From contig JAGBHE010000083.1 of the NCBI GenBank assembly GCA_017935675.1, positions 1-64,000 of the forward strand: a stretch of DNA of 64,000 nt. The letters run 5' to 3'. Below, piece after piece: positions 52,767-62,108 of the stretch (within the stretch, counting starts at the first letter, position 1; each line of letters opens with the position of its first letter). Origin of the DNA: Clostridia bacterium. Its GTDB lineage: Bacteria; Bacillota; Clostridia; UBA1381. Under the pieces are notes generated by a model, which searched no databases, was not told the origin of the DNA, and saw only the letters and a list, made by a program, of their open reading frames with translations. Made by a program: the position numbers and the translations under genes.

Positions 52767-54722
52767 ATGTATGATTTTATAAGAGCGGTCTGTGCAGTGC
52801 CGAAGCTTCAGGTCGGAGACACGGTTTTTAACGCGGACGAAATAATCAAAAAGCTCCGGGGCGCCGAAGACGCCGATATTATTGTATTTCCCGAGCTATG
52901 CATAACAGGCTTCACCTGCGCCGATCTGTTTTTCCAGTCAAGGCTGCAGCAAGCGGCGGCAGGGGCGCTTGACAAAATTGTTTCTGCCTCGGAAGGGTCC
53001 GGCAGAATAATTTTTATAGGCACTCCCTTATGCATTGACGGTCAGCTTTATAACTGTGCCGTATGCATATGCGGCGGTGTAATCCGCGGTATCATTCCGA
53101 AAACCATAATACCCAATTACAACGAGTTTTATGAAATGCGCTGGTTTTCATCTGCAAATCAGCTTTGCAGAAGTGAAATAAGCGCGGACGCTGCCGGGTT
53201 TTGCGGAGACTATACAATTCCCATAGGAAATGATATTATATTTGAGGCAGACGGCGTTAAAATAGGCTGCGAAATCTGCGAGGATTTATGGTCGGCGCTT
53301 CCGCCCTCTACCCTTGCCGCCCTGGGCGGTGCCGAGGTTATTGTAAATCTCTCCGCAAGCAATGAAACGATTTCAAAAAGAAACTACAGGCGCTCACTTG
53401 TCACTCAGCAGTCAGCACGCTGCCTGTGCGCTTATATTTATACCTCAGCAGGCTCTGATGAATCTACCACAGACCTTGTTTTTTCAGGTCATAGTCTGAT
53501 AGCCGAAAACGGCAGCCTGACGACAGAAAACAAAAATACAATTGATAACGATTACCTTCTCTCAGCCGATATAGATATAGGTAAAATAAAAGCCGACAGG
53601 CTTAAAATAAAAAGCTTCCGGGAAAGCGCCGCGATGTATGCTTCCCTCAAAAAGTTCAGAACCGTTCATCTCCCTGTGTCCGGATTTGCCGGTGACGGAA
53701 GCATGTGCAAAATTTCAAAGCTTCCGTTTGTACCGGAAACGGAAACGGAGCGCCTTGAACGCTGCCGTGATATTTTTGAAATGCAGACATCCGGACTCAG
53801 TAAGCGTCTGTCTGCTGCCGGCGGCAAGCTGGTTATAGGTGTTTCCGGAGGACTTGACTCCACCCTTGCCCTGCTTGTATGCGCCCGAACCATGAAAAAA
53901 GCGGGACGCCCCCTTACAGATGTTGTAGGTATTACAATGCCCTGCTTCGGCACATCGGGAAGAACGTATTCAAACTCCCTTGAGCTTATGAAAACACTCG
54001 GAGTAACCGCCGCTAATATAAACATTAAAAACGCTTGTCTCGGTCACTTTTCGGATATAGGTCATGATGAAAGCGTATATGACCTGACATATGAAAATTC
54101 CCAGGCAAGAGAGCGGACTCAGGTTCTTATGGATTACGCCGGAAAGGTCGGCGGTTTTGTTGTCGGAACAGGTGACCTGAGTGAGCTTGCTCTCGGCTGG
54201 TGCACCTATAACGCCGACCACATGAGTATGTACGGAGTAAATTCAGGCATACCGAAAACCCTTGTAAGATGGATGGTTGACAGTGTTATAAAATATAATC
54301 TTTTCCCCGAAAGCACCGAGGTTTTAAAGGATATTATCGACACGCCGATAAGCCCGGAGCTTCTGCCGCCGGATGCTCATGGAAAAATTGCTCAGGAGAC
54401 GGAAAGCATAATAGGACCGTATGCGCTTCACGACTTCTTCCTTTATTATGCAATTCGTTACGGGTTCACCCCGAAAAAGGTATTCCGGCTTGCCGAAATA
54501 GCATTCAAAAACGATTTTAACCGTCAGACAATTCTTAAATGGCTGAAAAACTTTTACAAAAGGTTTTTCTCTCAGCAGTTCAAAAGAAGCTGTCTGCCTG
54601 ACGGAGTTAAAATAGGAAGTATCTGCCTTTCACCCAGAGGTGACTGGCGCATGCCCTCCGATGCCTCCTCCGCCGTATGGCTGCAGGAGCTTGAGGAGCT
54701 TGAACAAGGAGGTAACAAATGA
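52767..54722 (+). CDS. nadE: Glutamine-hydrolysing NAD+ synthetase
   Basis: 651 residues, the two-domain bacterial form. The N-terminal nitrilase-like glutaminase (about 1-280) has Glu in VFPELCITGF, Lys in IIPKTIIPNYNEFYE and the nucleophile Cys171 in GCEICEDLW; the C-terminal synthetase domain has the ATP-pyrophosphatase loop GVSGGLDSTLAL (about 356) and GTGDLSELALGWCTYN. It makes NAD+ from nicotinic acid adenine dinucleotide, ATP and glutamine. Its stop overlaps the next start (ATGA), with an AAGGAGG site inside its last codons. Confidence 0.95.
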   Translation: MYDFIRAVCAVPKLQVGDTVFNADEIIKKLRGAEDADIIVFPELCITGFTCADLFFQSRLQQAAAGALDKIVSASEGSGRIIFIGTPLCIDGQLYNCAVCICGGVIRGIIPKTIIPNYNEFYEMRWFSSANQLCRSEISADAAGFCGDYTIPIGNDIIFEADGVKIGCEICEDLWSALPPSTLAALGGAEVIVNLSASNETISKRNYRRSLVTQQSARCLCAYIYTSAGSDESTTDLVFSGHSLIAENGSLTTENKNTIDNDYLLSADIDIGKIKADRLKIKSFRESAAMYASLKKFRTVHLPVSGFAGDGSMCKISKLPFVPETETERLERCRDIFEMQTSGLSKRLSAAGGKLVIGVSGGLDSTLALLVCARTMKKAGRPLTDVVGITMPCFGTSGRTYSNSLELMKTLGVTAANINIKNACLGHFSDIGHDESVYDLTYENSQARERTQVLMDYAGKVGGFVVGTGDLSELALGWCTYNADHMSMYGVNSGIPKTLVRWMVDSVIKYNLFPESTEVLKDIIDTPISPELLPPDAHGKIAQETESIIGPYALHDFFLYYAIRYGFTPKKVFRLAEIAFKNDFNRQTILKWLKNFYKRFFSQQFKRSCLPDGVKIGSICLSPRGDWRMPSDASSAVWLQELEELEQGGNK

Positions 54723-55096
54723 ATTTTCTTGACCTACAGGGCAAAAATGATAAGCTCAGAATAATACAGGAAATTGTTCCGGGCAAGCAGGTAACTCTCG
54801 CTCATATCATAGCGGGGCCCGATGAAATTATTTACAGGAAGCTCGGTCTTGACCCGGCAATTGACTATTCCCGTGCCGCAATAGGAATTCTTACCATAAG
54901 CCCCAGCGAAACAGCAATCATAGCGGGAGATCTTGCAATTAAAACGGCAAATGTCGAGCTTGGCTTTGTTGACAGGTTCAGCGGTACGCTTATTGTGACC
55001 GGAAGCGTCTCAGAGGTAGAGGCGTCCGTAAAACAGATTCTTATTTATCTCAAAGACACTCTCGGATTTGCGGTATGTCCGGTGACGAAAACATGA
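54719..55096 (+). CDS. eutS: Bacterial microcompartment shell protein, EutS/PduU type
   Basis: 125 residues. RIIQEIVPGKQVTLAHIIAG followed by ETAIIAGDLAIKTANVELGF and GFVDRFSGTLIVTGSVSEVE match the circularly permuted BMC fold of EutS and PduU, whose hexamers cap shell pores. It is a little longer at the N-terminus than E. coli EutS (111 residues). It overlaps nadE and eutP by ATGA at both ends. No other shell protein or signature enzyme lies in the window, so its partners must be elsewhere or it works outside a classical microcompartment. Confidence 0.92.
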   Translation: MNFLDLQGKNDKLRIIQEIVPGKQVTLAHIIAGPDEIIYRKLGLDPAIDYSRAAIGILTISPSETAIIAGDLAIKTANVELGFVDRFSGTLIVTGSVSEVEASVKQILIYLKDTLGFAVCPVTKT

Positions 55097-55545
55097 GAAA
55101 AATAATTCTTATGGGCAGAAGCGAATGCGGCAAAACAACGCTGACCCAGGCACTGCGCGGTGAAACAATAACATATCGCAAGACACAGTACGTTAATCAC
55201 TTTAACGTTGTAATCGACACCCCGGGGGAATATGCGGAAAATAAAATGCTTTCCCGCGCCCTTGCACTGTTTTCATATGAAGCGGATATAGTGGGGCTGC
55301 TTTTAAGCGCAGTTGAGCCATACAGCCTGTACGGTCCGAATATAACCGCCTGCGCCACAAGAGAGGTTATAGGAATAGTAACAAAGACAGACCGCGAGGA
55401 GGCAGACCCGGCCAGAGCCGAGCGCTGGCTTCGCCTGGCGGGCTGTAAAAAAATATTTCGCACAAGCTCAGTAAACGGAGAAGGCATTTCGGATATCCTT
55501 GAATATCTGAAAGAAGACGGAGACGTTCTGCCATGGGAGCGGTAA
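55093..55545 (+). CDS. eutP: EutP/PduV-type small GTPase
   Basis: 150 residues with a Ras-like G domain: P-loop GRSECGKTT, G3 DTPGEY, G4 VTKTD. The start at 55093 overlaps the eutS stop (ATGA) and has GGTGA upstream; an in-frame ATG 18 bases earlier lacks a site. EutP/PduV proteins are associated with microcompartments and may control their positioning; in E. coli EutP acts as an acetate kinase in one report. Here it is coupled with a shell protein and NAD+ synthesis. Confidence 0.9.
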   Translation: MRKIILMGRSECGKTTLTQALRGETITYRKTQYVNHFNVVIDTPGEYAENKMLSRALALFSYEADIVGLLLSAVEPYSLYGPNITACATREVIGIVTKTDREEADPARAERWLRLAGCKKIFRTSSVNGEGISDILEYLKEDGDVLPWER

Positions 55546-55552
55546 AATGAAG

Positions 55553-55580
55553 CGCACAGGAGGACGGTTCTCTTGTGTTT
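55553..55580. repeat. REP-like palindrome copy 7 (degenerate)
   Basis: CGCACAGG...AGGACGGTTCTCTTGTGTTT; the left arm is partly decayed. It lies between eutP and the GH3 gene. Confidence 0.7.
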
Positions 55581-55606
55581 GATTTTTAAGTCATGGAGGA
55601 ATAATT

Positions 55607-57145
55607 ATGACACTCAGAGAAAAAATTTTACAGACATTTATTGTAACAATACGTGAGATAAACACTCACGGCGGGCCTGAGAAATTCTTTGAAAAATACC
55701 CGGTAGGCGGAATGTATTATTCGGAGGGCGAAAAGCTTCTTGACAAGAATGGGCTTGAGGTCGGCACCGCACTTGATTATGATAAATTAAACATATGCAA
55801 AAAAAATTCCAGGAATAAGCTGCTTGTATGCGCCGACAGTGCAGCATTAAAAAATCAGCAGTTCAACATATCTGCCCAAAGATCCCTCGGCGGTTCCCAC
55901 AATCCTGAGGATGCATATAATTACGGTAAAATTATCGGTATGCAGATGAATGATAAGGGAATTGACTGGGTTCTCGGGCCGAGCATCGATATGTGCATAG
56001 ACCATCTTATGTATCTTACAGCAATAAGTGATGATCCGAAAATTATTGCAATGCTGTACAGACAGATGGTACGCGGCATACAGGACCAGGGAGTATGCGC
56101 AACGGCAAAGCATTTTCCGGGGCTCGGAACATATTTTGTAAATATGCATATTGCACCGGGTGCAAACATCCTGCCCTTTGACAAATGGATGGACAGCTAC
56201 GGATATACATACAAGCAGATGTTTGAAGAGGATGTCATGTCTGTAATGACTACCCATGTTTCGTTAAAATCATATGATGATGAATTTACAGACGGCTACT
56301 ATCCGATTGCCACATACTCTAAAAAGCTTACTACAGATTTGTTAAAAGGAGAGCTTGGATTTAAAGGTGCTGTTGTTACCGATGCACTTATTATGGGAGG
56401 TATGGCAACCGGAAATCTTGTCGAAGAAACTGTACAGGCATTCAAGGCAGGTGCGGACCTGCTTCTGTGGCCGCCTGTTGAAGCGGCGGAGAGAATAGAG
56501 GAATGCATACTAAACGGTGAGATACCCATGAGCCGTCTTGATGACGCGTTGGAAAGAATAGAAAGGATGAGGAATTTCCGCAAAACGGCACTGGATAACA
56601 AATCCTTTGATAAGCCGGATGTCAAATTTGCAGAAAAAACTCTCAAGGAGATTGTAAAAAGAGGTATGTGCTGCCTCAGAAATGATTTAGACATACTTCC
56701 GATTAAAACCGAACAGTATAAGAATGTTCTTATTGTAGACGTTACCGACGAAGATGAGGTTTCCTCCGAGCTTCTGAAAAAGGAGCTTATAAAGCGCGGT
56801 ATAAATGCAAAGGTGAGGAGAGATATATACGATGTGCCGTCAAGAGTATGCTGGCAGGCTGATATAGATGCACTTCAGGCACAATATGATTTTGTGATTT
56901 TTAATGTGAATGCGCATTTCGTGGCACAATGGAGTGTACCTCATATGCTCATTTGGGCATCACACCTTTTTGATAAGAAGAAAAAACTGATAGTAAACTA
57001 CGGCTCACCGTTTTTTGCTGTTGATTATTTCCCCGAAGATCCGACAATAATTGAGATGAACTGTCAGCCAAAAGAGGAAACTGTTGCAATGCTTGTTGAC
57101 GGGCTGTTGGGAGAGATGGAATTTAAGGGCTCAAGCACTATATGA
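55607..57145 (+). CDS. Glycoside hydrolase family 3 protein (NagZ-like)
   Basis: 512 residues with the GH3 TIM-barrel domain (about 1-345): FFEKYPVGGMYYSEG, the substrate-binding KHFPGLGTY and the nucleophile region AVVTDALIMGGM; a smaller alpha/beta domain follows (VLIVDVTDEDEVSSELLKK). Related enzymes remove N-acetylglucosamine or glucose from the non-reducing end. No signal peptide, so cytoplasmic. GGAGGAATAATT precedes the start. It follows eutP after a REP copy, possibly in its own transcript. Confidence 0.88.
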   Translation: MTLREKILQTFIVTIREINTHGGPEKFFEKYPVGGMYYSEGEKLLDKNGLEVGTALDYDKLNICKKNSRNKLLVCADSAALKNQQFNISAQRSLGGSHNPEDAYNYGKIIGMQMNDKGIDWVLGPSIDMCIDHLMYLTAISDDPKIIAMLYRQMVRGIQDQGVCATAKHFPGLGTYFVNMHIAPGANILPFDKWMDSYGYTYKQMFEEDVMSVMTTHVSLKSYDDEFTDGYYPIATYSKKLTTDLLKGELGFKGAVVTDALIMGGMATGNLVEETVQAFKAGADLLLWPPVEAAERIEECILNGEIPMSRLDDALERIERMRNFRKTALDNKSFDKPDVKFAEKTLKEIVKRGMCCLRNDLDILPIKTEQYKNVLIVDVTDEDEVSSELLKKELIKRGINAKVRRDIYDVPSRVCWQADIDALQAQYDFVIFNVNAHFVAQWSVPHMLIWASHLFDKKKKLIVNYGSPFFAVDYFPEDPTIIEMNCQPKEETVAMLVDGLLGEMEFKGSSTI

Positions 57146-57168
57146 CAATAGCGGCAAACACAATGTAA

Positions 57169-57200
57169 AACAGCACTCATGCGAACATGGGTGCTGTTTT
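57169..57200 (+). terminator. Terminator after the GH3 gene
   Basis: AACAGCACTCATG pairs with CATGGGTGCTGTT around CGAA (one G-T pair), followed by TTTGC. Confidence 0.8.
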
Positions 57201-57229
57201 GCAGGTGAAAATAATTTTTCTAAATATGG

Positions 57230-58114
57230 TTATTTAACCGAAAGTGCAACCTTTATAAGTTCTTCTTCGGAAAAGCCGCCGCGGCTTGAAATTCCGACGG
57301 ATATTCCGTCCTCCTCCCAGTCCACACTGCTTCCGTCGTAAACAACAGCCTTGTTTCCGTTAATTTCCGTTTCATACATATCTCCGTCCGTGCCGGCCTC
57401 AAATGCTGTTTCATCATTAATTATTCTTTCGTGAACCGAGAAATAGTTTCCTGTTGCCTCATTTTTATAATAAACAAACAAATATTCCTCGCCGTATGCC
57501 GACGCACCGTAGAAGCTGTAGCCCTCCGGGAGATATCCCGGAAGCTTCGGAGCAAAGCACAGATATCCCGCTATCTCATCAATGTTTTTAATAACAGGAT
57601 AGCCCATCTCCGCAGTATGCTCAAGGGGATCCTCACTTTTTCCGCTCGCAAGCGATACCTTTACATTTTCATCTTCATATTCAAGCTTTTCCTTGTCAAC
57701 GTGTTCTGCAAGATATTTTTCTGTATCCTCTATTTTATTTCCGTCTTTATCGTAGTATTCGGCTCCTACTACAAAGGTTTTCGCAGGCTTACCGTCAGCG
57801 TCGTACAAAAGTCCGTCAAAGGCCTCCGGAAGCTCTGCCTCTGCTCCCGTATTGTCCATCTGGTAAAAGGTGTTATGCCCTGTCGAAACCGACTTTACTA
57901 TTCTGCCTATAAAGCTCTGGGCAAACGCCGTCTGCGAAAGCACAGCCGCCAGTGCAACACATGCGGCAATGCCGAGAACCTTATTTATGCTGATTTTCTT
58001 TCTTTGCTTTATTGCTTTTTTCATATTATCACGCTCCGTATCTGTTAATTCAATAGCTTCGTAATCCGAAAAATCCATTTTAACATCGTTCAAAAATTCA
58101 AATTCATTTTTCAA
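57230..58114 (-). CDS. Anti-sigma-factor-like membrane protein with DUF4367 domain
   Basis: 294 residues: a cytoplasmic N-terminal part (about 1-40), one membrane span (VLGIAACVALAAVLSQTAFA) and an extracytoplasmic domain ending in a DUF4367-type region (LPGYLPEGYSFYGASAYG). It starts with TTG at 58114, six bases after AGGTGA, overlapping the end of the sigma-factor gene, which is the usual arrangement for an anti-sigma factor. Confidence 0.85.
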   Translation of the reverse strand: MKNEFEFLNDVKMDFSDYEAIELTDTERDNMKKAIKQRKKISINKVLGIAACVALAAVLSQTAFAQSFIGRIVKSVSTGHNTFYQMDNTGAEAELPEAFDGLLYDADGKPAKTFVVGAEYYDKDGNKIEDTEKYLAEHVDKEKLEYEDENVKVSLASGKSEDPLEHTAEMGYPVIKNIDEIAGYLCFAPKLPGYLPEGYSFYGASAYGEEYLFVYYKNEATGNYFSVHERIINDETAFEAGTDGDMYETEINGNKAVVYDGSSVDWEEDGISVGISSRGGFSEEELIKVALSVK

Positions 58115-58643
58115 TGATATTCACCTCACCGACACAATGTCTTATTTTTTTTCTGCCGCGGGACAGTCTGTTAAAGAAAAAATCTCTGCTTTTTCCGGAA
58201 CCGTCCGCTATGTCCTGCACACGCTCGCCGAGAATATAATGCCTGTAAAAAAGCTCCTTATCCTCAGCGCTCAGATATGACAGAAGGCTCTCTATCTCCT
58301 CCTTAAGCTCAGCGCCAAGCTCTTCAGAGGCAATCATGATATTATCGTCAAGAGGCTCTGTGCAAAGCTCCCGGTATAGTCTGCGCTTATAATCAATAGC
58401 CCTGTACTTGCTTACAGCGCCTATCCAGTTTTTAAGAGTGTTCTTCTTCGGGTCGTAGCTTTCTATATTTCTCCATATACAAAGAAGAACATCATTTATA
58501 CATTCACCGCAGCTATCGGGAAATGATGACAGGTGACGGTAAACTATTGCCTTAATAAGACCGCCGTAGGTATCAACCATGACACCGAAGGCTTTTTCGT
58601 CACCATTTTTTATCCCCTCCGTTATATAATTATCGTCAGCCAT
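58104..58643 (-). CDS. RNA polymerase sigma factor, ECF type
   Basis: 179 residues with region 2 (AFGVMVDTYGGLIKAIVYRHL; VLLCIWRNIESYDPKKNTLK) and region 4 (LSAEDKELFYRHYILGERVQ; RDFFFNRLSRGRKKIR). ATG follows a TAAAATGG context with GGTGATAAAATGG upstream. It directs transcription of unknown genes, presumably released from the membrane partner by an envelope signal. Confidence 0.9.
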   Translation of the reverse strand: MADDNYITEGIKNGDEKAFGVMVDTYGGLIKAIVYRHLSSFPDSCGECINDVLLCIWRNIESYDPKKNTLKNWIGAVSKYRAIDYKRRLYRELCTEPLDDNIMIASEELGAELKEEIESLLSYLSAEDKELFYRHYILGERVQDIADGSGKSRDFFFNRLSRGRKKIRHCVGEVNIIEK

Positions 58644-58754
58644 TTTATCACCTGATTTCTTTTCTTTGAAGCGCTTCTGTTATTTAATACGAATAAAAGC
58701 AAGAAAACCTATCACCTTTATTAAAAAATTTTCTCTTTGGAGCAAATTTTTTTA

Positions 58755-59591
58755 TCACAAAGCCATCAAGCATGATGCAGCAAGGGAAATACCCGCCGCT
58801 GCCATTTCTTTTTTTGTGATCCGTACCCTGCGTATCAGGTCAATAATCACTGAAAAGACAATGGTTCCGCCCGTTACCATAGGATACTGTACGGATGCCG
58901 GCAAATGCAGCAATGCAATCAGAAGCATCAGATTTCCGATACAATTCAGACCGGCATAACCCACGCAATATGAAAGAGATTTTCTGCTGAGTGCAAACCT
59001 TTTCTCTTTAAGCATCAATATAAAGCAAAATATCGTTATTACAATTCGCGTCAGCATCAGGAAGCTCCCGCTGTCAACGCAATAATCCGCATACGATTGA
59101 TGAAATTTTGAAATTACTCCAACCATACCGTTTAATAAAAATACTGCAATGTAACAGCAAAAAGCTTTTTTTGACTGTTTATTATCAACAGTCAAAAAAA
59201 CCGAGATTGCTATCAATGCACAGCATATCAGCCTTATCAGCTTAAATTCCTCACCGCATAAAAGCCCGTATATAAACGGTAACATCATTCCGCCGATCAT
59301 AGAAAATATGGAATATACAGACAATCCGGCATATTCAAACGCCTTAATGGTTGAGTAATTCAGCATAATGCATACTGCACCGTACACAAATGCAGTCAGC
59401 AAAGAAAACTGTGAAATTGCAATTCTGAATTTATTGACGGCAAGTATAATAAAGAAACCTGCAAGTGCCGTATAAAACGAAAATTTCAGTGTTGCTTCCC
59501 ATCCTGTTCCGTTATGCCTCTGATATCCGTTATTGAACATGAATTGCATTGAAAAAAACAGTGCCGAAGCAGTTATCATCAAATAATACAT
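58755..59591 (-). CDS. DMT-superfamily (EamA-like) transporter
   Basis: 278 residues with about ten membrane spans (SALFFSMQFMFNNGYQR at the first; GGMMLPFIYGLLCGEEF in the middle; QYPMVTGGTIVFSVIIDLI near the end), matching drug/metabolite transporters. It overlaps the stop of the oxidoreductase gene by one base (TAATG), so it is likely co-transcribed and may carry a related metabolite. Confidence 0.88.
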   Translation of the reverse strand: MYYLMITASALFFSMQFMFNNGYQRHNGTGWEATLKFSFYTALAGFFIILAVNKFRIAISQFSLLTAFVYGAVCIMLNYSTIKAFEYAGLSVYSIFSMIGGMMLPFIYGLLCGEEFKLIRLICCALIAISVFLTVDNKQSKKAFCCYIAVFLLNGMVGVISKFHQSYADYCVDSGSFLMLTRIVITIFCFILMLKEKRFALSRKSLSYCVGYAGLNCIGNLMLLIALLHLPASVQYPMVTGGTIVFSVIIDLIRRVRITKKEMAAAGISLAASCLMAL

Positions 59592-60892
59592 TATTTATAC
59601 CCTTTACTTCCTTGCTTGAATGCCTGTGCCCGATAATTGCCGTCTTCTTTTTGACACTCTTCGTCCCAGAGCTTTTTCATATATTCATAAACGCCGTCAT
59701 CAATATCGGGAGTTCCTTTTGAGAAAACGGGAAGCAGCATATCTCCTGCCGCCTTCGGATCCGTACAAGCAGTATCGTTTCTCCACCTGCCGCGGATACT
59801 CTTATCACGGAGATTCGGAATTTCCTGTGATTTTCCGCCGTCAAGAATTGAGCGGTAAGCAAACATTCCCGGCAGAAACATATCAAGCGCTTCATAGACA
59901 TCAATTATATCCGCATCGGGATTCCCCTTGATTTTTTCAATAAAATGCCACATGGTATAAAAGTCTGAACCGCCGTGTCCATAGCCTTTTGCCATATCCT
60001 CCATGCCGTGAGCGGGGTTATAGCTTTCCGATTCATGATGATTATAATCTCCCGAAAACTTATTATAATCTAAATATATAGTGTTAATATGCCCGCTGCC
60101 CGGAACCTCTCTGCCGCATTCCATTCTTCCTTTTGAGCCGTACATTGAATACCATATGGAATTTTCATATAAGCCGCCATGTATACTTTTTACAATTCCT
60201 CCGTTTTCAAGAGTAACCATTTCAATGCCAAACATCCCGCCTTTAGCACCAACGCGCAGATTTCTTTCATTTTTAGTACCCTCAAATCCAATAACAGATA
60301 CAGGTCTGAGCCCTGTTGCATGAATAATAGGGCCAAGAGAATGGGTGCAGTAAAAGGTAGAGTACATATTATTCCGCCAATGCTCCTTTTCGCCGTATGT
60401 AATTGAAGGCCAGATTGATTCACAGTTATGGATATATTCACATTCGGCATATTCAAGCTCGCCGATTTTATTCTTGGTATACAGCTTTTTCATCTCATAC
60501 GGAGCAGGCATATAACAATAATTTTCACCGTATGCATATATCATTTTTGTCTCTTCAGCCGCTTCAACAAGCTCAACTGCTTCTTTCATCGTCTGAACAG
60601 GCAGTACCTCTGAAAAAACATGTTTTCCGAGTTTCATTGCCTTTATTGCAAAGGAAGCATGTTCATTTGCATAATTTGCAAGCACAACCGCATCCATATC
60701 ATGCTTTATAAAATCCTCAAAATTATCGTAAAAAGCAATATCAAGGCCTTCTGCATTTGCTCTTTGTGCCTCTAAGGTCTCCGGACATTTGTCACATATT
60801 GCCGCAACCTCTGCATTACCTGCATGCTTGCAGTAATTTATCATGCTTGTTCCGCGGTATGCACCCAAAACACCGATTTTGACTTTGTTCAT
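59591..60892 (-). CDS. Gfo/Idh/MocA-family oxidoreductase
   Basis: 433 residues with an N-terminal Rossmann fold (KVKIGVLGAYRGTSMINYC) and EK-type motif replaced by FSEVLPVQTMKEAVELVE, then the C-terminal alpha/beta domain (GGIVKSIHGGLYENSIWY; HGGSDFYTMWHFIEKIK). Start is the ATG at 60892 after GGAGG. Members are NAD(P)-dependent sugar or inositol dehydrogenases, and some retain hydrolase (GH109) activity with a bound cofactor; which applies here is not visible. It is divergent from an AraC regulator. Confidence 0.9.
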   Translation of the reverse strand: MNKVKIGVLGAYRGTSMINYCKHAGNAEVAAICDKCPETLEAQRANAEGLDIAFYDNFEDFIKHDMDAVVLANYANEHASFAIKAMKLGKHVFSEVLPVQTMKEAVELVEAAEETKMIYAYGENYCYMPAPYEMKKLYTKNKIGELEYAECEYIHNCESIWPSITYGEKEHWRNNMYSTFYCTHSLGPIIHATGLRPVSVIGFEGTKNERNLRVGAKGGMFGIEMVTLENGGIVKSIHGGLYENSIWYSMYGSKGRMECGREVPGSGHINTIYLDYNKFSGDYNHHESESYNPAHGMEDMAKGYGHGGSDFYTMWHFIEKIKGNPDADIIDVYEALDMFLPGMFAYRSILDGGKSQEIPNLRDKSIRGRWRNDTACTDPKAAGDMLLPVFSKGTPDIDDGVYEYMKKLWDEECQKEDGNYRAQAFKQGSKGYK

Positions 60893-61028
60893 TATATTTT
60901 CCTCCAATTCTTTAAATTGCATGGCAGAGAAACACTCCTGATTTCTTCCGCAACGATATTATACAATAATATTTCAGCTTTGTAAATGTATATTTTCCAC
61001 ATATAAGTGGAAATTCGTCAGCTGATTA

Positions 61029-61057
61029 TTGATTTTGCGTTCTATATATGTTATACT
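61029..61057 (+). promoter_or_regulatory. Promoter of the AraC-type regulator
   Basis: TTGATT (61029-61034), 17 bases, TATACT (61052-61057). Confidence 0.7.
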
Positions 61058-61093
61058 GATTGCAGCAAAACTTGTTTTGGGAGGAATACAGCT

Positions 61094-61906
61094 GTGATTA
61101 ATAAGAACATATGCCGTTTTATACCATATCATCAGGATTATGATTCCATACATACCATAAATTTTGTCTTGGAAACAGAGACGCAAAGCTATGATAAGCT
61201 AAAATCGGAATCTGTTTATAAAATGTATTATGTGTGCAGCGGAAACGGATTTATTCATACCCTCGGAGCTGTCAGCTCATTGTCCGAAGGTGACATTTTT
61301 TTTACCTTTCCCGGAGCTCCGTTTTGTATTGAATCATGCGAAAACTTTTCATATATGTATATCAGCTTCCTCGGTACAAGAGGAAATATGATTTTAGACA
61401 TGCTTAAAATTTCAAACAGCTGCTTTTTATTTAACGGCTGTGCCGCCGTTTACAGCTATTGGAAAGCCGGGTTAAATACAAGATCTGATTTAATTGATCT
61501 GATAAGCGAAAGCATCCTGTTATACACCTTTACTTTTATCGGGAACAAATTTCTTGCTCCCGATAAAAGTGCCGAATTAAACAGCGACGCTGTTTATCTT
61601 ATAAAAAAATATATAGACGATAATTTTTCAGATCCCGGGCTGTCACTGGAAACAATAAGCAGGAAGCTTAATTATAATAAAAAATATATTTCATCGGTTT
61701 TTAAAAAAAATATAAAGCTCGGATTTGTGGAATACCTGAACAGAATAAGAATACAATATGCCTGTACAATGATACAGCAGGGCTACATAAGCGTAACTGA
61801 TATTGCACGCTTGTGCGGTTATTCGGACGCTCATTATTTTTCCAGGGTTTTTAAAAAGCACATGGGTATTTCTCCAAGGCTCTATATTAACTCTCAAATT
61901 AAATAA
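61094..61906 (+). CDS. AraC-family transcriptional regulator
   Basis: 270 residues: an N-terminal cupin-like ligand domain (YYVCSGNGFIHTLGAVSSLS; DIFFTFPGAPFCIESC) and a C-terminal AraC domain with two helix-turn-helix motifs (LETISRKLNYNKKYISSVF; ITDIARLCGYSDAHYFSRVF-like VTDIARLCGYSDAHYFSRVF). I use the GTG at 61094, nine bases after GGGAGG, because earlier in-frame codons lie over the promoter. It probably controls the divergent oxidoreductase/transporter pair and the following isomerase genes. Confidence 0.9.
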   Translation: MINKNICRFIPYHQDYDSIHTINFVLETETQSYDKLKSESVYKMYYVCSGNGFIHTLGAVSSLSEGDIFFTFPGAPFCIESCENFSYMYISFLGTRGNMILDMLKISNSCFLFNGCAAVYSYWKAGLNTRSDLIDLISESILLYTFTFIGNKFLAPDKSAELNSDAVYLIKKYIDDNFSDPGLSLETISRKLNYNKKYISSVFKKNIKLGFVEYLNRIRIQYACTMIQQGYISVTDIARLCGYSDAHYFSRVFKKHMGISPRLYINSQIK

Positions 61907-61907
61907 C

Positions 61908-62108
61908 ATGCCGAAAATTTACCGCGGCGGATTACATCTTGAGCAGGGCGTAAGTCCCATGCTCTTTGACTCTGCCGGCGTTACCTCTGTTTTGCTTTTG
62001 AATAATGAACCGAAAAATACAACAGATATGCCGAATAATACATTGAAAAAAATTTATGATGGTTTATTATATAGTTATAACCTACGCGCAGATGTCCCCC
62101 GCCTCTAA
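61908..62108 (+). pseudogene. Possible gene fragment cut by a repeat element
   Basis: An open frame of 66 codons starting MPKIYRGGLHLEQGVSPMLF, immediately after the regulator stop, without a ribosome binding site. Its last residues come from the paired-hairpin element that begins at 62090, so it may be the start of a gene truncated by that element, or chance. Confidence 0.3.

Noticed and set aside
54719..55545. A complete ethanolamine-utilisation operon
   Set aside because: Only eutS- and eutP-type genes are present; no EutBC, EutE, EutM or EutL homologue lies in the window.
57431..58048. 205-codon plus-strand frame opposite the DUF4367 gene
   Set aside because: Antisense shadow with no ribosome binding site.
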